A stretch of DNA of 64,000 nt from Neodiprion pinetum (GCF_021155775.2 NC_060236.1:11329087-11393086), one strand, 5' to 3'. Counted from the stretch's first letter, positions 12,224-24,731 are shown. Numbers and translations are program-made. The notes: generated from the sequence alone by a model not told the origin.

Positions 12224-12626
12224 ATACCGGGACAATCTCATGAAACTTGAAAATTAACTGCGCATGCGCCAAATAATTGAATCTCATTGGTCGGCGAAAT
12301 CTTCCCGCAGCGATATTTTTGTCTGCGCTGCAGGCGGGCCAACGTACGCAAAATGTGTACGTTTGAATTATCGAAGAGCATGAGCATTAAATTCCGACCG
12401 TTCTTTGAAGAATCAACTTTTCGACCCAATAACAAATGGTTCCTAAACCTTTCCGAGTCAGTGCCTCAATTATTTGAGATTCTAACCTCGAAAATTCGTA
12501 TCAACTACCATCGCCACCAGAAACAGTTTGACAGCTGAAAAATCGGGATGGCCAGCCTGCACGAACAGCCGATAAAACTCGCGCATGCGCAGTTGATTTT
12601 CAAGTTTCAAGAGATTGTCGCGGAAT
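12224..12626. mobile_element. ~400-bp MITE with NRF-1-like ends, copy 1
   Basis: The terminal inverted repeats are about 45 bp. The left end runs ACCGGGACAATCTCATGAAA then CTTGAAAATTAACTGCGCATGCGC; the right end carries GCGCATGCGCAGTTGATTTT and CAAGTTTCAAGAGATTGTCG. A second copy lies at 46117-46515 with roughly 85% identity by eye. Two overlapping open frames (12287-12538 plus and the minus frames) lie inside but are not kept in copy 2 without a frameshift, so they are spurious. The palindrome TGCGCATGCGC sits at both ends (12259-12270 and 12580-12591). Confidence 0.7.
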
Positions 12627-13887
12627 ACGCGCACCAATGATTTTTTAAAAAAATTTCTCTCTTTCCTTCGTCGAGAATCCGTCAAAAAATTCCTGCATTT
12701 GTCTTCCAGCTAATGACGATTCTCGCATTTTTCCTTTTTCCCTTGGAACTCGTTCAAATTTTACTTTGAATGAAAATATTAAAAAGTCATGAAGTTTTTC
12801 TACAGGAATTTGTCAATACTACTAATATTTGCACCCTGATCCGCACAATATGAGCGCCTAATCGACGCGGTTATCGATGACAGCATTGGGATAGCGCGTG
12901 ACCGACCGCCTGAAGGCAGATCGATGAGGATTTTTTAAAAACAGAAATAATCCATGACATCATATACGCTGAGTGTCCGTGTCTTCTGGGAGGCTGTACA
13001 ACGGTCAGAAAAATTTCAGGATTGATAAACAGCCACCTGCAGGATTTAATGCCTACTCACTGCGGATTCTCAGATGTAGATTTTTCAGCAGTTCCGGTTA
13101 AAGAAAATCACGCGTACACGTTCAAGTTCTCTTCACCGTTCGGCGCTTCTTGCCAGCTTCCACTCTATCACGTATCTGACCTCTTCGCATGGAGTTCAAA
13201 TTCCGAATGTGTGGTTCCGCGCCGTAGGCAATCCATTTGGAGATAACCTCACGAGCGATTCGTGAAGACTGTTTGAACTTGTATGTACCAACGTTTGATC
13301 AGTCGACAAGGAATTCACTCGTATAATACAACCCCATCACTGCAGTCGGCCGAAATTAGGATTGATTTTTTATTTTATTTTTTTGTTAATTAAACCTTAC
13401 GCCGCAGGTACATAAACACGTATATGCGTGTGGAGATTTTTAACGTAGGATCAAACGATTTGAAACTGAATTCCAGCTGATGACGAATTCTTATGACTTA
13501 TAGACGTGTGTACAACTAATCCAAATGGAATTAATTTTCAGGATACAGACGAGGTTCTGTGCTGGTTCTCTGCGAATTGCCTCGTTTTTTTTTTTTGGCT
13601 CATACATTCGCTCTGCCAGATTTTTCCACGGACTGTCAGAAAACATCTTGGAATTTTGTGTTGTAGGAATATTGTACAGTTTTCACAAATTGTCCTGTAT
13701 CAAAAATGCGTGCAATACTTTTTTTTGAATATACAATGAAGCTTAATTTCTTCTTAAATCATTCACGCCAGTCGAGACTAAAAATTCAAGTCAATTGATC
13801 GGCGATTGAGAATGATTAGGATATATAGTCAGGTCAAATAGTTGCTTGAAACAAAGAAATAATCAATGAAATGCTTACTAAGTCTCA
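12627..13887. other. Gene-free stretch, nothing recognised
   Basis: Short frames only (the 74-codon frame at 13022-13246 and the 77-codon frame at 13506-13739 are unrecognised). A T10 run lies near 13587. Confidence 0.35.
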
Positions 13888-15273
13888 CTTAAGGTCAGAT
13901 CCATTAATTCTCGACGAAAGTGTGCGCACTAGGGTCGGCGATTTTGATGCTGATTTTTTCCTCGAAAGTACACCTAAAAGGGAGACGATCCTGAAAATTT
14001 GAGCCCGATATGTGCAAATCCGGCCACTGGAGAATTTTTTGAATTTTGAAAAAAGTCGATTTTTCACTAATTTTCAAAAATTTGTCTCTCAGCTTCTATT
14101 TGACTTAAAGACTCTTGCCCAGCGGCATTCTTCTCAGTAAGACTTCTTCTTTTATGAAAAAAATAGATATTAGGTCTAAACTTATATCGGTCTTAGCTAA
14201 TAACTTCCAACTAAACAACTATTTTGGTTAAATTTTACCTATTTATAAAACACTATTATATGTACCGTATTTGAAGTTGAGAGTCGACCAGCAGCTAATA
14301 TCTTTTGTCGAAGTATATTTTAATGGAATCTACCCAGCTTTTGCTTAATTGCTCCGATTTTGTAAAGTTATAGCTATTTAAAATCAATCAAATTTAAAAA
14401 AATCGCTGTTTTTAAATAGCTAGAACTTTTTTCTCCCAACTTCGATTTGTTTCAAACTTTCAGGAAAGTTGCTTTATTCTGTCCCCAAAAAGCCCTGAAA
14501 ATTTGAACTGGGGAATCGAGCTTATATTTGAGGTATAAATTTTTGAATATTGTCAAAATTGCATTGAACCTGATAAGGAATTCCTTGATAGTCACCACTT
14601 TGGCACATAAAATAATGATTATAGAATTAAACAGAAATAATTTCAGGAACATATTCAATAGTTATTGGAATTTTATGTTCTAATGTTACGTAAAAGTACA
14701 AAAAAATATAAAGGAAATGACTATTGTAGAAAATTTGAAAAATTTTTATTTATAAATTCAGTTTAACTATTTTACAATCTTTTTCAAAAGAAATCACTCT
14801 TACTTCTAAAGAATTGTCGTTGATAGGTGTAAAAGGATGATTAATTCGAGTGTCCTTGATGGTTTTCACAGATTTAAATTTTCTACAATAGTCATTTCCT
14901 TTATATTGTGTTTTATAAATAGGTAAAATTTAACCAAAACAGTTGTTTAGTTGGAAGCTATTAGCTAAGCCCGATACAAGTTTAGACCTAATATCTATTT
15001 TTTTCATAAAAGCAGAAGTCTTACTGAGAAGAATGCCGCTGGGCAGGAGTCTTTAAGTTATATAGAAGCTGAGATACAAATATTTGAAAATTAGTGAAAA
15101 ATCGACTTTTTTAAAAATTCAAAAAATTCTCCAGCGGCCGGATTTGCACATATTGGGCTCAAATTTTCAGGATCGTCTCCTTTTTAGGTGTACTTTCGAG
15201 AAAAAAATCAGCATCAAAATCGCCGACCCTGGTGCGCACACTTTCGTCGAGAATTAATGGATCTGCCCTTAAG
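13888..15273. mobile_element. Fold-back element with 366-bp inverted arms
   Basis: The left arm (13888-14253) and right arm (14908-15273) are inverted copies of equal length and about 90% identity by eye. Both ends read CTTAAG, then GGTCAGATCC or GGGCAGATCC. Landmarks pair throughout: GGTCGGCGATTTTGATGCTG, AGGGAGACGATCCTG, AAATCCGGCC and AGCGGCATTCTTCTCAGTAA. Next to the right arm, 14876-14905 (through ACAATAGTCATTTCCTTTAT) pairs with 14707-14737, not with sequence beside the left arm, so about 450 bp (14254-14706) interrupt the left side. No transposase is encoded. The superfamily is not assigned. Confidence 0.75.
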
Positions 15274-17735
15274 CTAATCTAGTTACATATTACTAAAAAA
15301 ACCTACATTTCACACATGAAAATTTAAGACCGCTGAATTATTTAAAGTATCAACGTCCCATTATGTCAAGAAGTACCGAAAAAGAACATCACGTAGAATT
15401 TCTTGTACCAATTTACCAACTTAAGAAGAAATCTGCCACAGGCGATTTGTAGTGCATTCATTTATAAATAAAATAAGCGATTCTACGTCACAGTCGGATG
15501 AAGTATATGTATTTTGCAGTAAAAAATCACAGTCGAACATTCAATTCGATTCCACTGATGTTGTTAATAACGGGGTGGCGACAGTTAAGTGAACGAATTC
15601 TTCTTTTCAAAATTTATTTAGAGGGACTTTTTTTATTAGGCTTGACTTATCTAAATTTGTCTATACTTGTTCAATGTTTGTTCAACCACGTTTCTACTTT
15701 GATAAATTTTTGAGTTGATTATCCATTCTCTGGCCGTTGAACAAATTATTTCTTGGACGATAAGGAGCCCGATATTTTCTGATTTACTTTGAAGAAATTT
15801 TCCAAGTCCCGTAGAGATATTTGAATTGTTTTGGCCAAAAACATGTTTTTATCAATTTTGTAGGTGTTAATTTTTTTCAAATGGCTCCTATTGCCACTTA
15901 ATCAGCCGATTCGTGTGATGTCTTTTCGAGATGTGTAGAGTTTGACGCTATTGAATTTACTAAAGTTGTTTTAACAATCAAACCTTCTGAGCTCATAATA
16001 TAATACAATACTCGTCAAGCTTTGCAAGGCATATGCACTAGGGTTGTTCTTATAACCAGCTTGGAAACTTTTACCAGCCCGCCCTTCAAATCGCCATTGA
16101 ATAAGTGATGGAAGATATTTCTCAGGGCACATTTCTCTACCTCAACACTAAACCTTTACGCAGTATAATTTAAATTTGCATTTTAAAATACACACATTCC
16201 TTTTTTTTTTTGTATACCTTCTACGTGTTTTATGCCGAGACTATTTTTTATTCTTTATGTTTATTTGGAGAGATTAGTGACTGTTGCTTTTACGACAAAT
16301 GCAATTAAAAGCCTGTGAAACATTGAACTCATGGAAATACCTTTACGGTAATATTTTTATTTTGAGCCAATCATGATTTCGAATGTTATCTGAGTAATCA
16401 AAATTTTATAGACGGAGTCTCATATGTTCAAAAAGCGTAGCAATTATAATTTCATTCAATATTACACCTATAAAGCAATTTGTTCTGAACACAATGGAAA
16501 ATCAATTTTTCTGAATCACAATATGCGATGGAATTAATTGTAGATTTTACCTTTTTGGATTCTATTCACCATATTATCTTCGGGATTTTGAATTCCGAGT
16601 ATGATCCTTGAAATTGCAAATTGTTAGTTGGGTCACCCTGAAATTTAATTACCACGTAAGTCGACAAAGTTCTTGTTTTCGCTGTTTTGGGAAGGATCAG
16701 GTTGGTTATTTTTTTCGGGGTGAGCAGGTTTAACGTAACCAGATGATTGTGATCATCATTGCATCCAATTCACAATACCCTATAATTATTAACTCGGCGT
16801 AGTCGGTCGATCGTGTGTATAATGGGCAATTCCACGTCAAACCTGACAATAATTGACCACAAATTTTTTAAACCCATCGAAACCTTTTTAACGCAAGGTA
16901 TGCGTAAAAAGTGAATACACATATTTCTTAGTTCGTCTGAAATATTTTTTTTCGTCAATTACAGAAACGACTTTCAACTTAATAATCAATATCCCCATTA
17001 ATCGTGTAGCAATGAACGAAAGCGCATTTATAAAACCAAAAATTTTCAAACGAATGACGAAATCTGGTGTCTTCTGCATGTATGCTTTGCGTAAAAATAG
17101 TATACTGTGCAACAAGGAAGTAAGCTCGGTCTTTTTGGGCCAAGCGCAAATTTGCAATAAGAGTCGTAAGTAAAAATATCAGAATTTGTCCGGTTCAACC
17201 TGGAATTGGCTCGATACATAGTCCAATCAGAATACCTTTCCCTCACATTGAGGAACCATGGCTGACTGATTACCTTCATCGGGACGTCAGTTGGTTAACT
17301 TTCGCAATTTATACACGAATTGCGGAAAATGACGCGTACTTATCTGCCTAACATACACACTCATACTTACTAATTTCATTAAATCCTACCAGTTCGCATT
17401 TCCATATGTACATGATAATCCGTGACCCTGCTTGCTGCTTGACTGCGGTCAGTATCTGGCTACATTCCATAATGACGTCCGTCAACGTATAAGCTGTAGC
17501 TGTAATGTAATCAATCCCCGCTTCTGATCACTATATATAATTTCACACCAATTACAACCTCATGTTATTTGCGACTCGGTTGATTAGTTATAACTCTTAA
17601 TTGACATTCTATTTACTTGCTTTTATAATGATTCCTGATGATTCGGCATCGGCTGCCTCGCTTTCTTGACTTTGTGTGCCTTGGCTGCAGTATTTTTTGA
17701 CGAAGTTATCCCAGGTTTGGCTATTCACAGAATAA
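15274..17735. other. Gene-free stretch, nothing recognised
   Basis: AT-rich DNA. Open frames up to 89 codons (16888-17157 minus) have no recognisable domain. Confidence 0.35.
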
Positions 17736-18396
17736 TACTGCGAAATGTTTCATTTGTTGGATAGTTATTAGAAAATACGAGTGAAATAGGTATCGTTACA
17801 ATAACGGTTTGAATATTTTTGGAATCACAAGGAAATGTTGCATAAGTGTAATAACAACTTTCAATACTACATTTGACGGTTATTGCAACATTGGGTTCAA
17901 TTGTTCAGTTTACTACGATTCCTTATTTAAATTGGGCCTTAACATGAATTTATCGTTGTACAAATATCAAATTATCGCAGTAGTTTCAAAAAATATTGTA
18001 CGGTTAAATAATCAAAAGTAATAGTAACACATACTACATTTTCCGGTTACAGTTTTTATCTAATTTTCGTTTCTTATAACCCAAAACTACATTTTTTGGT
18101 TTCGGTGAAGAATGAAAATATTTTAGGACATACAGTAGCGTTCAAAAGTATTTTGACAAAAATAATAATTGAGTTAATTATATGCAAGTAAAAACTACAA
18201 AAATCAATAATATTATTTGTTGAAAGAAATTCGATGTTCTACATAATTGTTAAAAATTAACTCTCGATTGCTCGAAAATAAAGTAAAAATAAAGAAAAGA
18301 AAGAAAAAGGACTGATCAAAGTAATTACAAATTTCATGTTAGCAAAATACTTTTGAGCGCTACTGTATATAGTTGAATTAAAAAATTTCTCTCGGT
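17736..18396. mobile_element. CACTG-ended element, copy A (interrupted)
   Basis: This is collinear with 24299-24731. Shared landmarks are TTTCATTTGTT near the left end, GAGTGAAATAGGTATCGTTA versus GAGTGAAACAGGTACCGTTA, the paired CAATTTATCGTTGTACAA-like block, and AATTTCTCTCGGTG versus AATTTCTCTCAGTG at the right end. The right end reverse-complemented reads CACCGAGAGAAATTTTTT and the left end TACTGCGAAATGTTTC, so the termini are short inverted repeats of a C(A/C)CTGAGAGAAATTT type. A separate MITE (18133-18365) sits inside it. There is no transposase frame. Confidence 0.55.
18133..18365. mobile_element. Tc1/mariner-type MITE nested in copy A
   Basis: The ends are CAGTAGCGTTCAAAAGTATT at 18133 and, reverse-complemented from the right, CAGTAGCGCTCAAAAGTATT. 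Both are flanked by TA (18131-18132 and 18366-18367), the Tc1/mariner target site. The 233-bp element has an AT-rich interior without a coding frame. The collinear copy at 24.3 kb lacks it, which confirms an insertion and fixes its limits. Confidence 0.75.
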
Positions 18397-19410
18397 GATT
18401 TAATTTAACACAAGTTCTTCGTCAAAGAAGGCAGACCTCGCAAGTATATTCTTTTTTTTTTATTTTTATTTTACTTTTCCATCAAGATTGACAATATTTT
18501 AGGAAAATAAACCTGTAATTCGTCCAGCAAAGGAAATTTTTAACCTAAACTGGGTATGCAGAACGCTTTTCTTCAAAGAGATTTCAAATTTATCTCGTCG
18601 TTTTTAAAAACATCATCAAGGGGGTGATTTAGGGGTAATTTGGCAATTCTCTTAAAGCTGATTCCTGCAGCGCACCGTTTCTTGACGCTTCACGTGCTGA
18701 ATATTGATGAGAAAAATATTCAGTTGAGCCCGTAAAATCGCGGGATGAAAGACGCCATGAAAATATAATAAACAGTATGCAAATTAACTTTGAGGATCAA
18801 AGCCCCTGAAGCTTCTCGTCTCCGTCGTCGTATCAAGTTTCAAGGTTCAATATTCGTTTTGCAACAACTGCCTTTCTTACAAAGTGAAACACCACCGCCC
18901 TAATTTCTCCACATGGCAGGTCCAACAGCCGGTAATCACTTCTGAAGAATCTTCTTGCACGAGAATATTCACGCAATATATGAGAAAAGTTTAATATAAT
19001 TAAATTACGTACCAGACTTCTATTAAACGTTGTTTTTTTTTTTTTTTTTTTTGCATTTTTTATGTCAAAGAAGGAATTTTCATTCGCCTTTACCGCCGTA
19101 TAAGTAACGAAGATACAATTTCTTCAAAATTTACCAAATCATTTCGGTTTCATTCGTAACATCTTTGCACAAGTAAATCCATCGTATATAAATTTGATTT
19201 GTCTATGTGACAAAGCCGCTTTGTATTTGGCCTTAAAACCGAAGCATTCATTTTCGTGATAAAATTTAACGGATAAACGCATTGCCCTAGAATAAAATAT
19301 ACAAGAGCTTTAACTTTCTTGCCGAATTGAAATTCCATGAGACACGTGTCGCGATCTCGAACAACCGACGGACCCATTATATTATCATACATGTATACCG
19401 GAGATTAAAA

Positions 19411-19431
19411 CGCCGCGGCGGCGGCGGCGGC
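19411..19431. repeat. Short CGG trinucleotide repeat
   Basis: CGCCGCGGCGGCGGCGGCGG occurs within AT-rich surroundings: about five GGC units. Confidence 0.8.
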
Positions 19432-20836
19432 TGAGTTATGCCAAACAAGATGATTCACACAATCTGCATGATCGGCTTAGCGGTGGTCACCCACTGTGAG
19501 CTAGCTGAGCCTGGAAAAAAGAATCTGCCTAGGCTATCATCACCTATAAATAGATTGCCTTAGGCAAGGACGTTTCTTCCTGCTAGGCAAAGAAGCTCCT
19601 TCATCTGTTCCCTGACCTCCTGACGTCCGTCATGTCATACTTCTTTCAAATGCCTGTAATTATGTTTACCCGATCCTTGATTGGAGTTTATTTATTAGGC
19701 AAATCATTGCCTCTATACTTTAACACCGGACTGTTCGAACATTTTTTTTTTCACGATACAACGTCGGGGAATTGGATAAATTTCGGAACAGGTATCGTTT
19801 TATTATTCAATCCGAGTATTTAAATATTCTCTGTTCATTTACACTTGAATTTCAAATATTTACCTGTTTCTTATTTTTTTATTTTTATTTTTGTTGCTTT
19901 CGGGTCTGAATCGTAGATCACTTTATACAGTTTACGAATATTTATTTCAGTATAAAACCAGTTGAAATCAACGAATTTATTTAACCACTAGCTTCAATAA
20001 TTGTTACGTAAATTGTCGTCATTGAAAAAAGGTCAACCATATTCTCAGATTAAAAAATGAAATGAAATTTGAAATTGATGACGTTAGTGTGTTTTTCATA
20101 AATAAGCTGAACTTGTTTTTTTTTTTTTTTTTTTTTTTTGAAAAAAAAAACCATAGCAAAGTTACTGTAAACGTAGCGAAAGGATTCGTTGAAGTCACCA
20201 AATATGGCGATTGAATGTGGCAAATGAAATGTTGTTTGATCCAGCAAAAAATTGGTGAGAAAAATAATTTGTGTCACCAAGTGAAACCTATATTTGGTGT
20301 ATTTGACCAAATATTGTTGTATAAAATCAATTCAGTGCTATATGCTTTATCAAAGTCTTTCGTAAACACTCTGAAGAAAATCGTGAAGAATCTCAGACGA
20401 TATTTGATGGTACAAGGTTGGATTAAAACGAAGAAATAATTATCTCGAATTCTCGATGACTTCGCATCAAGAAAAACAACTCGTAATGAATTCAGTGAAA
20501 ATTCGTTTCAACCTGACATCATTGAAAGTTCAGACTGATCAAGGATCTCTGTGCATCGGGTTTTATTGATAGACTTGAGTTTTTAGAGTAAAAAAAAAAA
20601 AAAAAAAAAATCTGCATCAAGCCTCCCGCGCAGCATTACATGAACGAGTTTAACACTTGCTAATCGGCTTGTGCGGAGGGGGAAAGAATTTGCTCGTAAA
20701 TTTTGAAACGATAACAAGGGGGCATTAAATTTGCGAGTCAAATGACGGCGAGACCGCGAGTTCCGCAGAGAGCGCCGTTTAGCTCGTCCGGCATAAATCG
20801 TCAATCGAACGGAGGAACGGAGGAACAAACGGCAGA

Positions 20837-20873
20837 CAAGCAAGTAAGCAAGCAGGCAAGCAGGCAGGCAGGC
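20837..20873. repeat. Imperfect GCAA/GCAG tetranucleotide microsatellite
   Basis: About nine 4-bp units alternate between CAAG, TAAG and CAGG (for example AAGCAGGCAAGCAGGCAGGC), ending in GGCGGG. Confidence 0.85.
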
Positions 20874-21246
20874 GGGTACGGCAAATGGTAAGAACCAAAA
20901 TGCGCCCTGGATAATGGACGGCCACTTAAATAAATAACACCTACAGCATCGCGAAATTGCCACAAACGTTCGATTCTCGACGAGAAACTCGCCCGTGAAA
21001 AGAAAAGCTCCGCATCACTCTGGTAGGAAGTAATTCGGGCAAATTTACGCATTCTTGTATGACGGTAAAAATTTACCCATTACAATAAGCATGTTATGAA
21101 GGTTCACTTCGGGCACAATCGACAAATTTTATTGCAGGATCTTGAACTTCTAGGATAATTGAAAATAATTCTGGTCATTTTCAAATTGAAGAAATACACT
21201 GCACGATAAACATGCATTCCGTAAAAAAAGAGGATGGTTGGAAATC

Positions 21247-21560
21247 AGTTTTAATTACAAATTGTACGTGTAATCTGTAATTAGAATGAAAATGAATGAA
21301 AAATTGCGTTTGTAATTTGTAATTATAAAAGAAATGGTACAAATTGCAGTTATATTCTGTAAAAAGAAACAAATTACAAATCACATTTGTATTTTGTAAT
21401 CAGAACAGAAAAAGTGAAGATTAATTTGTATGTAGCAATCGAATCACATTCATATTTTTCATGGAAGGAATAAAACACAAATTACATCTGTGTTTTGTAA
21501 TTAAGACGGACTGAAATACGAATCACATGAGGAATTCGTAATTAGGACAAAACGAAATAA
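21247..21560. repeat. Degenerate minisatellite, unit about 45-60 bp
   Basis: Five to seven decayed units each contain ACAAATTACA, a short spacer and TTTGTAATTA-like text. Examples: ACAAATTACAAATCACATTT then GTATTTTGTAATCAG near 21369, ACAAATTACATCTGTGTTTT then GTAATTAAGAC near 21478, and the weaker versions near 21255, 21300, 21340, 21425 and 21515. Each unit is partly self-complementary (ACAAAT with ATTTGT). An isolated related unit occurs at 21760-21812 (ATTACAAAATACAAATACAG). No coding function is implied. Confidence 0.6.
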
Positions 21561-24298
21561 AAGTTAGATTGAATTAGTATTCTACTTAAAGATATTCACG
21601 GGTTATCAGCATATTTGCTATCCGCAAATATCAATTGATATAAAAAAGTGCACTTTGCTGTATGTAGGAATACATGTCCACGTGTTTGGGTATCCGTAGG
21701 CATATGCCTGAATATCAATAAATATATGATCATTAACAGGGAGCCGGCAACTTATTTTTATTACAAAATACAAATACAGTTTGTATTTTTTCTATTTCTA
21801 ATTACAAAATACCATTTTAATTTATATTTTATTTCCACCTATCACCTATATTTATCATCGACTATTTACAATTTCGTTCAACACTGTTTGAAATCAGCAT
21901 AGTGTTGTGTCATATTACGCAATAGTGGTTGAGTACAGTCAATGCGATGGAATGACCAGCTCTGTTGAATTTATACTGCATTTTCGTTTGAAAATAGAAA
22001 AACATTGCACTCGGGAAGAGATTTGTTTGAGTACTATGTGATTAGAAAATTTGCTTGTTGAAATAAATTTTAATCGGAACAAACAACATTTTTTTGGCCG
22101 CAACAAGTGAATTATCTGCAAGGTTCGTATTCGAATGAAATCTTTTTGATCCAAACGCATCCAAAAAAAATTTTTTGAGTGTACTATTGCATTTTTTTTA
22201 TCAACGTACTCCTGATGTAAACACCAAAGCTTGTTTCGCGAAACCAAACTATTTACCGTAAATGCTTTGGTGTAATTTCAGTATAGCTATTATTTTTTAC
22301 CAATTAATTATATCCATCTTATACGCATACTTCCTTGTGGCCTTATCGACTAAGACTTCCGACTAATACCGGGAATAGTTGAAGAGATAAATAATGGAAT
22401 CACTGTCCCTGCCCTCGTTAACCTCTGTCTATCGGTGTTTCACTTCCTCACTCGGCGTATTCGGCTGGCGGTTTGGCAAAGGGAAGATATAAATGACTAG
22501 AATCGTAAGAAGTTGAAAAAAAAAGGAAAAATCAAAAAACAGGGAAAGGGGATAAAAGCAAAAAAAAAAAAAAGAAGAAGAACATATTTCGCCGGCAAGG
22601 TTTCAAAGACTAATATCTCGAAATGTCGGCGTGCAACAGACCCTACAGATCTCCGACGCCATTCTTTTCGGCGAAATAATTCACTTGATTTATGCAAGTT
22701 TAACGACTCCTCCGAGGCCGTTTCACCAGCAGCGAAACTACGGCATCGGTATCAGCCTCCCAGAGCGCTGTGTAACCCCGCTTCGATCTTCACCGGATCT
22801 CTGACACCCGCTTCAGACGTCGTTGGCGTCTTAAAAAGTACGCGAAATCTCGGAAGGACCCTGCCCTTCGGCGTAATTTTTTTTATGACCGGATTTCTCA
22901 AAACATTATCTTTCCCCCCGCGTTGCTTCTCGTACATGCTGTTTACTTGAGAGATGCGGATTAAATTTTTTTTTATCTCTTTTTCTCCACGTCTCTCAGA
23001 CCTCCTCTTATTACGCACATGTTGCGTGCGCGAAGAAAAAGGATCATTTGAATCGAATGATATTCGTTTGGTTGAACTAAACGCTGTAGTCAAATGCGGC
23101 GAACGCGATACGCACTTAACTCGACACAATACTTTTGTCGGACGAAATACTTGTGACAACTCAATATAGAATACAATGAAGCGTTTGAATGATTACGCTG
23201 ACTATCAATTTATTCGAGATAACATGGCGTGAGTTTCTTGCGAGAATGTGAATTTTGTATCAAGAAAATGTGCGATTGAAATGACTAAAAATTTGATTGA
23301 ACGTTCCTCGATCGTTTTGTTTTAAAAATATGAATTTGCTGTATCAAAACAAATCAAACTTGTTCTAATTCATATTTTGTTGAGTCAAGAGTTCAATGGT
23401 TGAAGCAGGTAATGAAATTTGTTGCTGCAAAAGCCTTTTGCATTAACTGAAAATTACAGTTATTGAACCGCACAAAACGTATTCTACGAATAATATCATT
23501 TGTAATTCTGTTGACTCGAAATGTTGTGAAATTTACTCGATATTTAATGGGTAAGACCCGAAAACTTATTGTTGTATACGTAAAGGTATGAATTCAACAT
23601 GTGTCGACAATTCACTTTTGTTCACTTGTCGTCAATATGAATTTCGATGACTCGAAACTCGGTATTATGCTTTCTTAGTTTGTTATCGGTTTGATTACAA
23701 ATTTATCTTACGTCATCCGTATCTGACTTTTTATCAAACTATCCGGTTTTATAACATTCTCTTAAGCTATTTCGATACCGACAAAGTTCACTAAATGAAT
23801 AGTCGCACCTTCATTTACATTAATCAATGATTTGGAAATACGTGTTAATAAATAATATCAATCGATTACAGTTCAACGTTTACTTTGGATAATTCTACCT
23901 GTAATAAATTACATGCAAATTAATTTTGATATGCAATAATGATAAATAACTTGAACTTTTATCACGATTGATTCGAGTTGAGTGGAGTTACGTTTTAACG
24001 AACTTGATTAAACAGTATTAGAAAATTTTGCTGAAAGTCTATCATCAAAGGGAATTGTTAAATTATTTCAAAGCTATACATTGAAACATATCTCACTAAC
24101 ATTCCACAAAGTCAGGTGAATTATTTGGATAGTAATTTCCATATGGAAATAATTTAGTATAAATACCTGTAGAAAATTTGAATTTTCATGAAAACTTGAT
24201 GATCTTGCGCAACTTTTCAGCATGGCCGTGGTATTACATGCACACTATTTTTTAAAAACAAGGGTTTCGTCTACTGCTTACTATAAATAACAAAATTG
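21561..24298. other. Gene-free stretch with a GC-richer patch at 22600-22850
   Basis: The overlapping frames 22513-22950 (plus, 145 codons, starting in an A-rich tract) and 22752-23159 (minus, 135 codons) overlap in a less AT-rich patch, where long frames arise more easily. Both are Arg/Lys/Ser-rich with no recognisable domain, and neither has a clear splice pattern. I treat them as chance. The rest is AT-rich without recognised structure. Confidence 0.35.
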
Positions 24299-24731
24299 CC
24301 CTGAGAAAAATTTCATTTGTTATAATGACTGGAAAAATTGAGTGAAACAGGTACCGTTAAAAAAAAACAACTGTTGGATTATTGTTGGAATTACGAAAAA
24401 CGAGGTACACGCAACCATTTTGCGCTATTATTGATGCCTTTTTGGTAATTGCAACGCAAAATCAGTTTTTTCGGTTTATTTGTACTTTTTTAGTTAAATA
24501 AGGCTTCAACGTCAATTTATTGTTGCACAAGCATTAAATTTTCGCAACAGTTACAAGAAAATATAGTAACAGTGATCGTAATGGGAAAGAATAGTAGCAG
24601 ATACTATACTAGTATACACTGGTAACAGCTACAGAACTAATTTTCATTTTGTACCTATATTTTCAATTGTGGTAAAAAATGAAAATAGTTAAAGACTGAG
24701 CTGTAACCGGAATTAAAAATTTCTCTCAGTG
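24299..24731. mobile_element. CACTG-ended element, copy B
   Basis: The left end is CCCTGAGAAAAATTTCATTT; the right end reverse-complemented is CACTGAGAGAAATTTTTAAT. The element is collinear with copy A at 17736-18396 but lacks the nested MITE. Flanks are TTG on the left and TGG on the right, compatible with a 2-bp TG target duplication. There is no open frame of note, so it is a non-autonomous element of unassigned superfamily. Confidence 0.6.

Larger units (their letters stand above)
18397..21246. other. Gene-free, low-complexity-rich stretch
   Basis: Contains T runs near 19030-19051 and 20116-20139 (the latter followed by G and A10), an A run at 20590-20610, a CGG-rich microsatellite and a tetranucleotide repeat (listed separately). 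The 126-codon minus frame at 20583-20963 overlaps these repeats and is Leu/Cys-rich through the repeat, so it is not credible as a gene. Confidence 0.4.

Noticed and set aside
20583..20963. 126-codon minus-strand frame.
   Set aside because: It crosses a tetranucleotide microsatellite and an A homopolymer, producing an artificial Leu/Ala/Cys and poly-Phe sequence.
22513..23159. Opposed 145- and 135-codon frames.
   Set aside because: They overlap each other, begin in an A-rich tract or end without signals, and are biased to basic residues with no recognisable motif.
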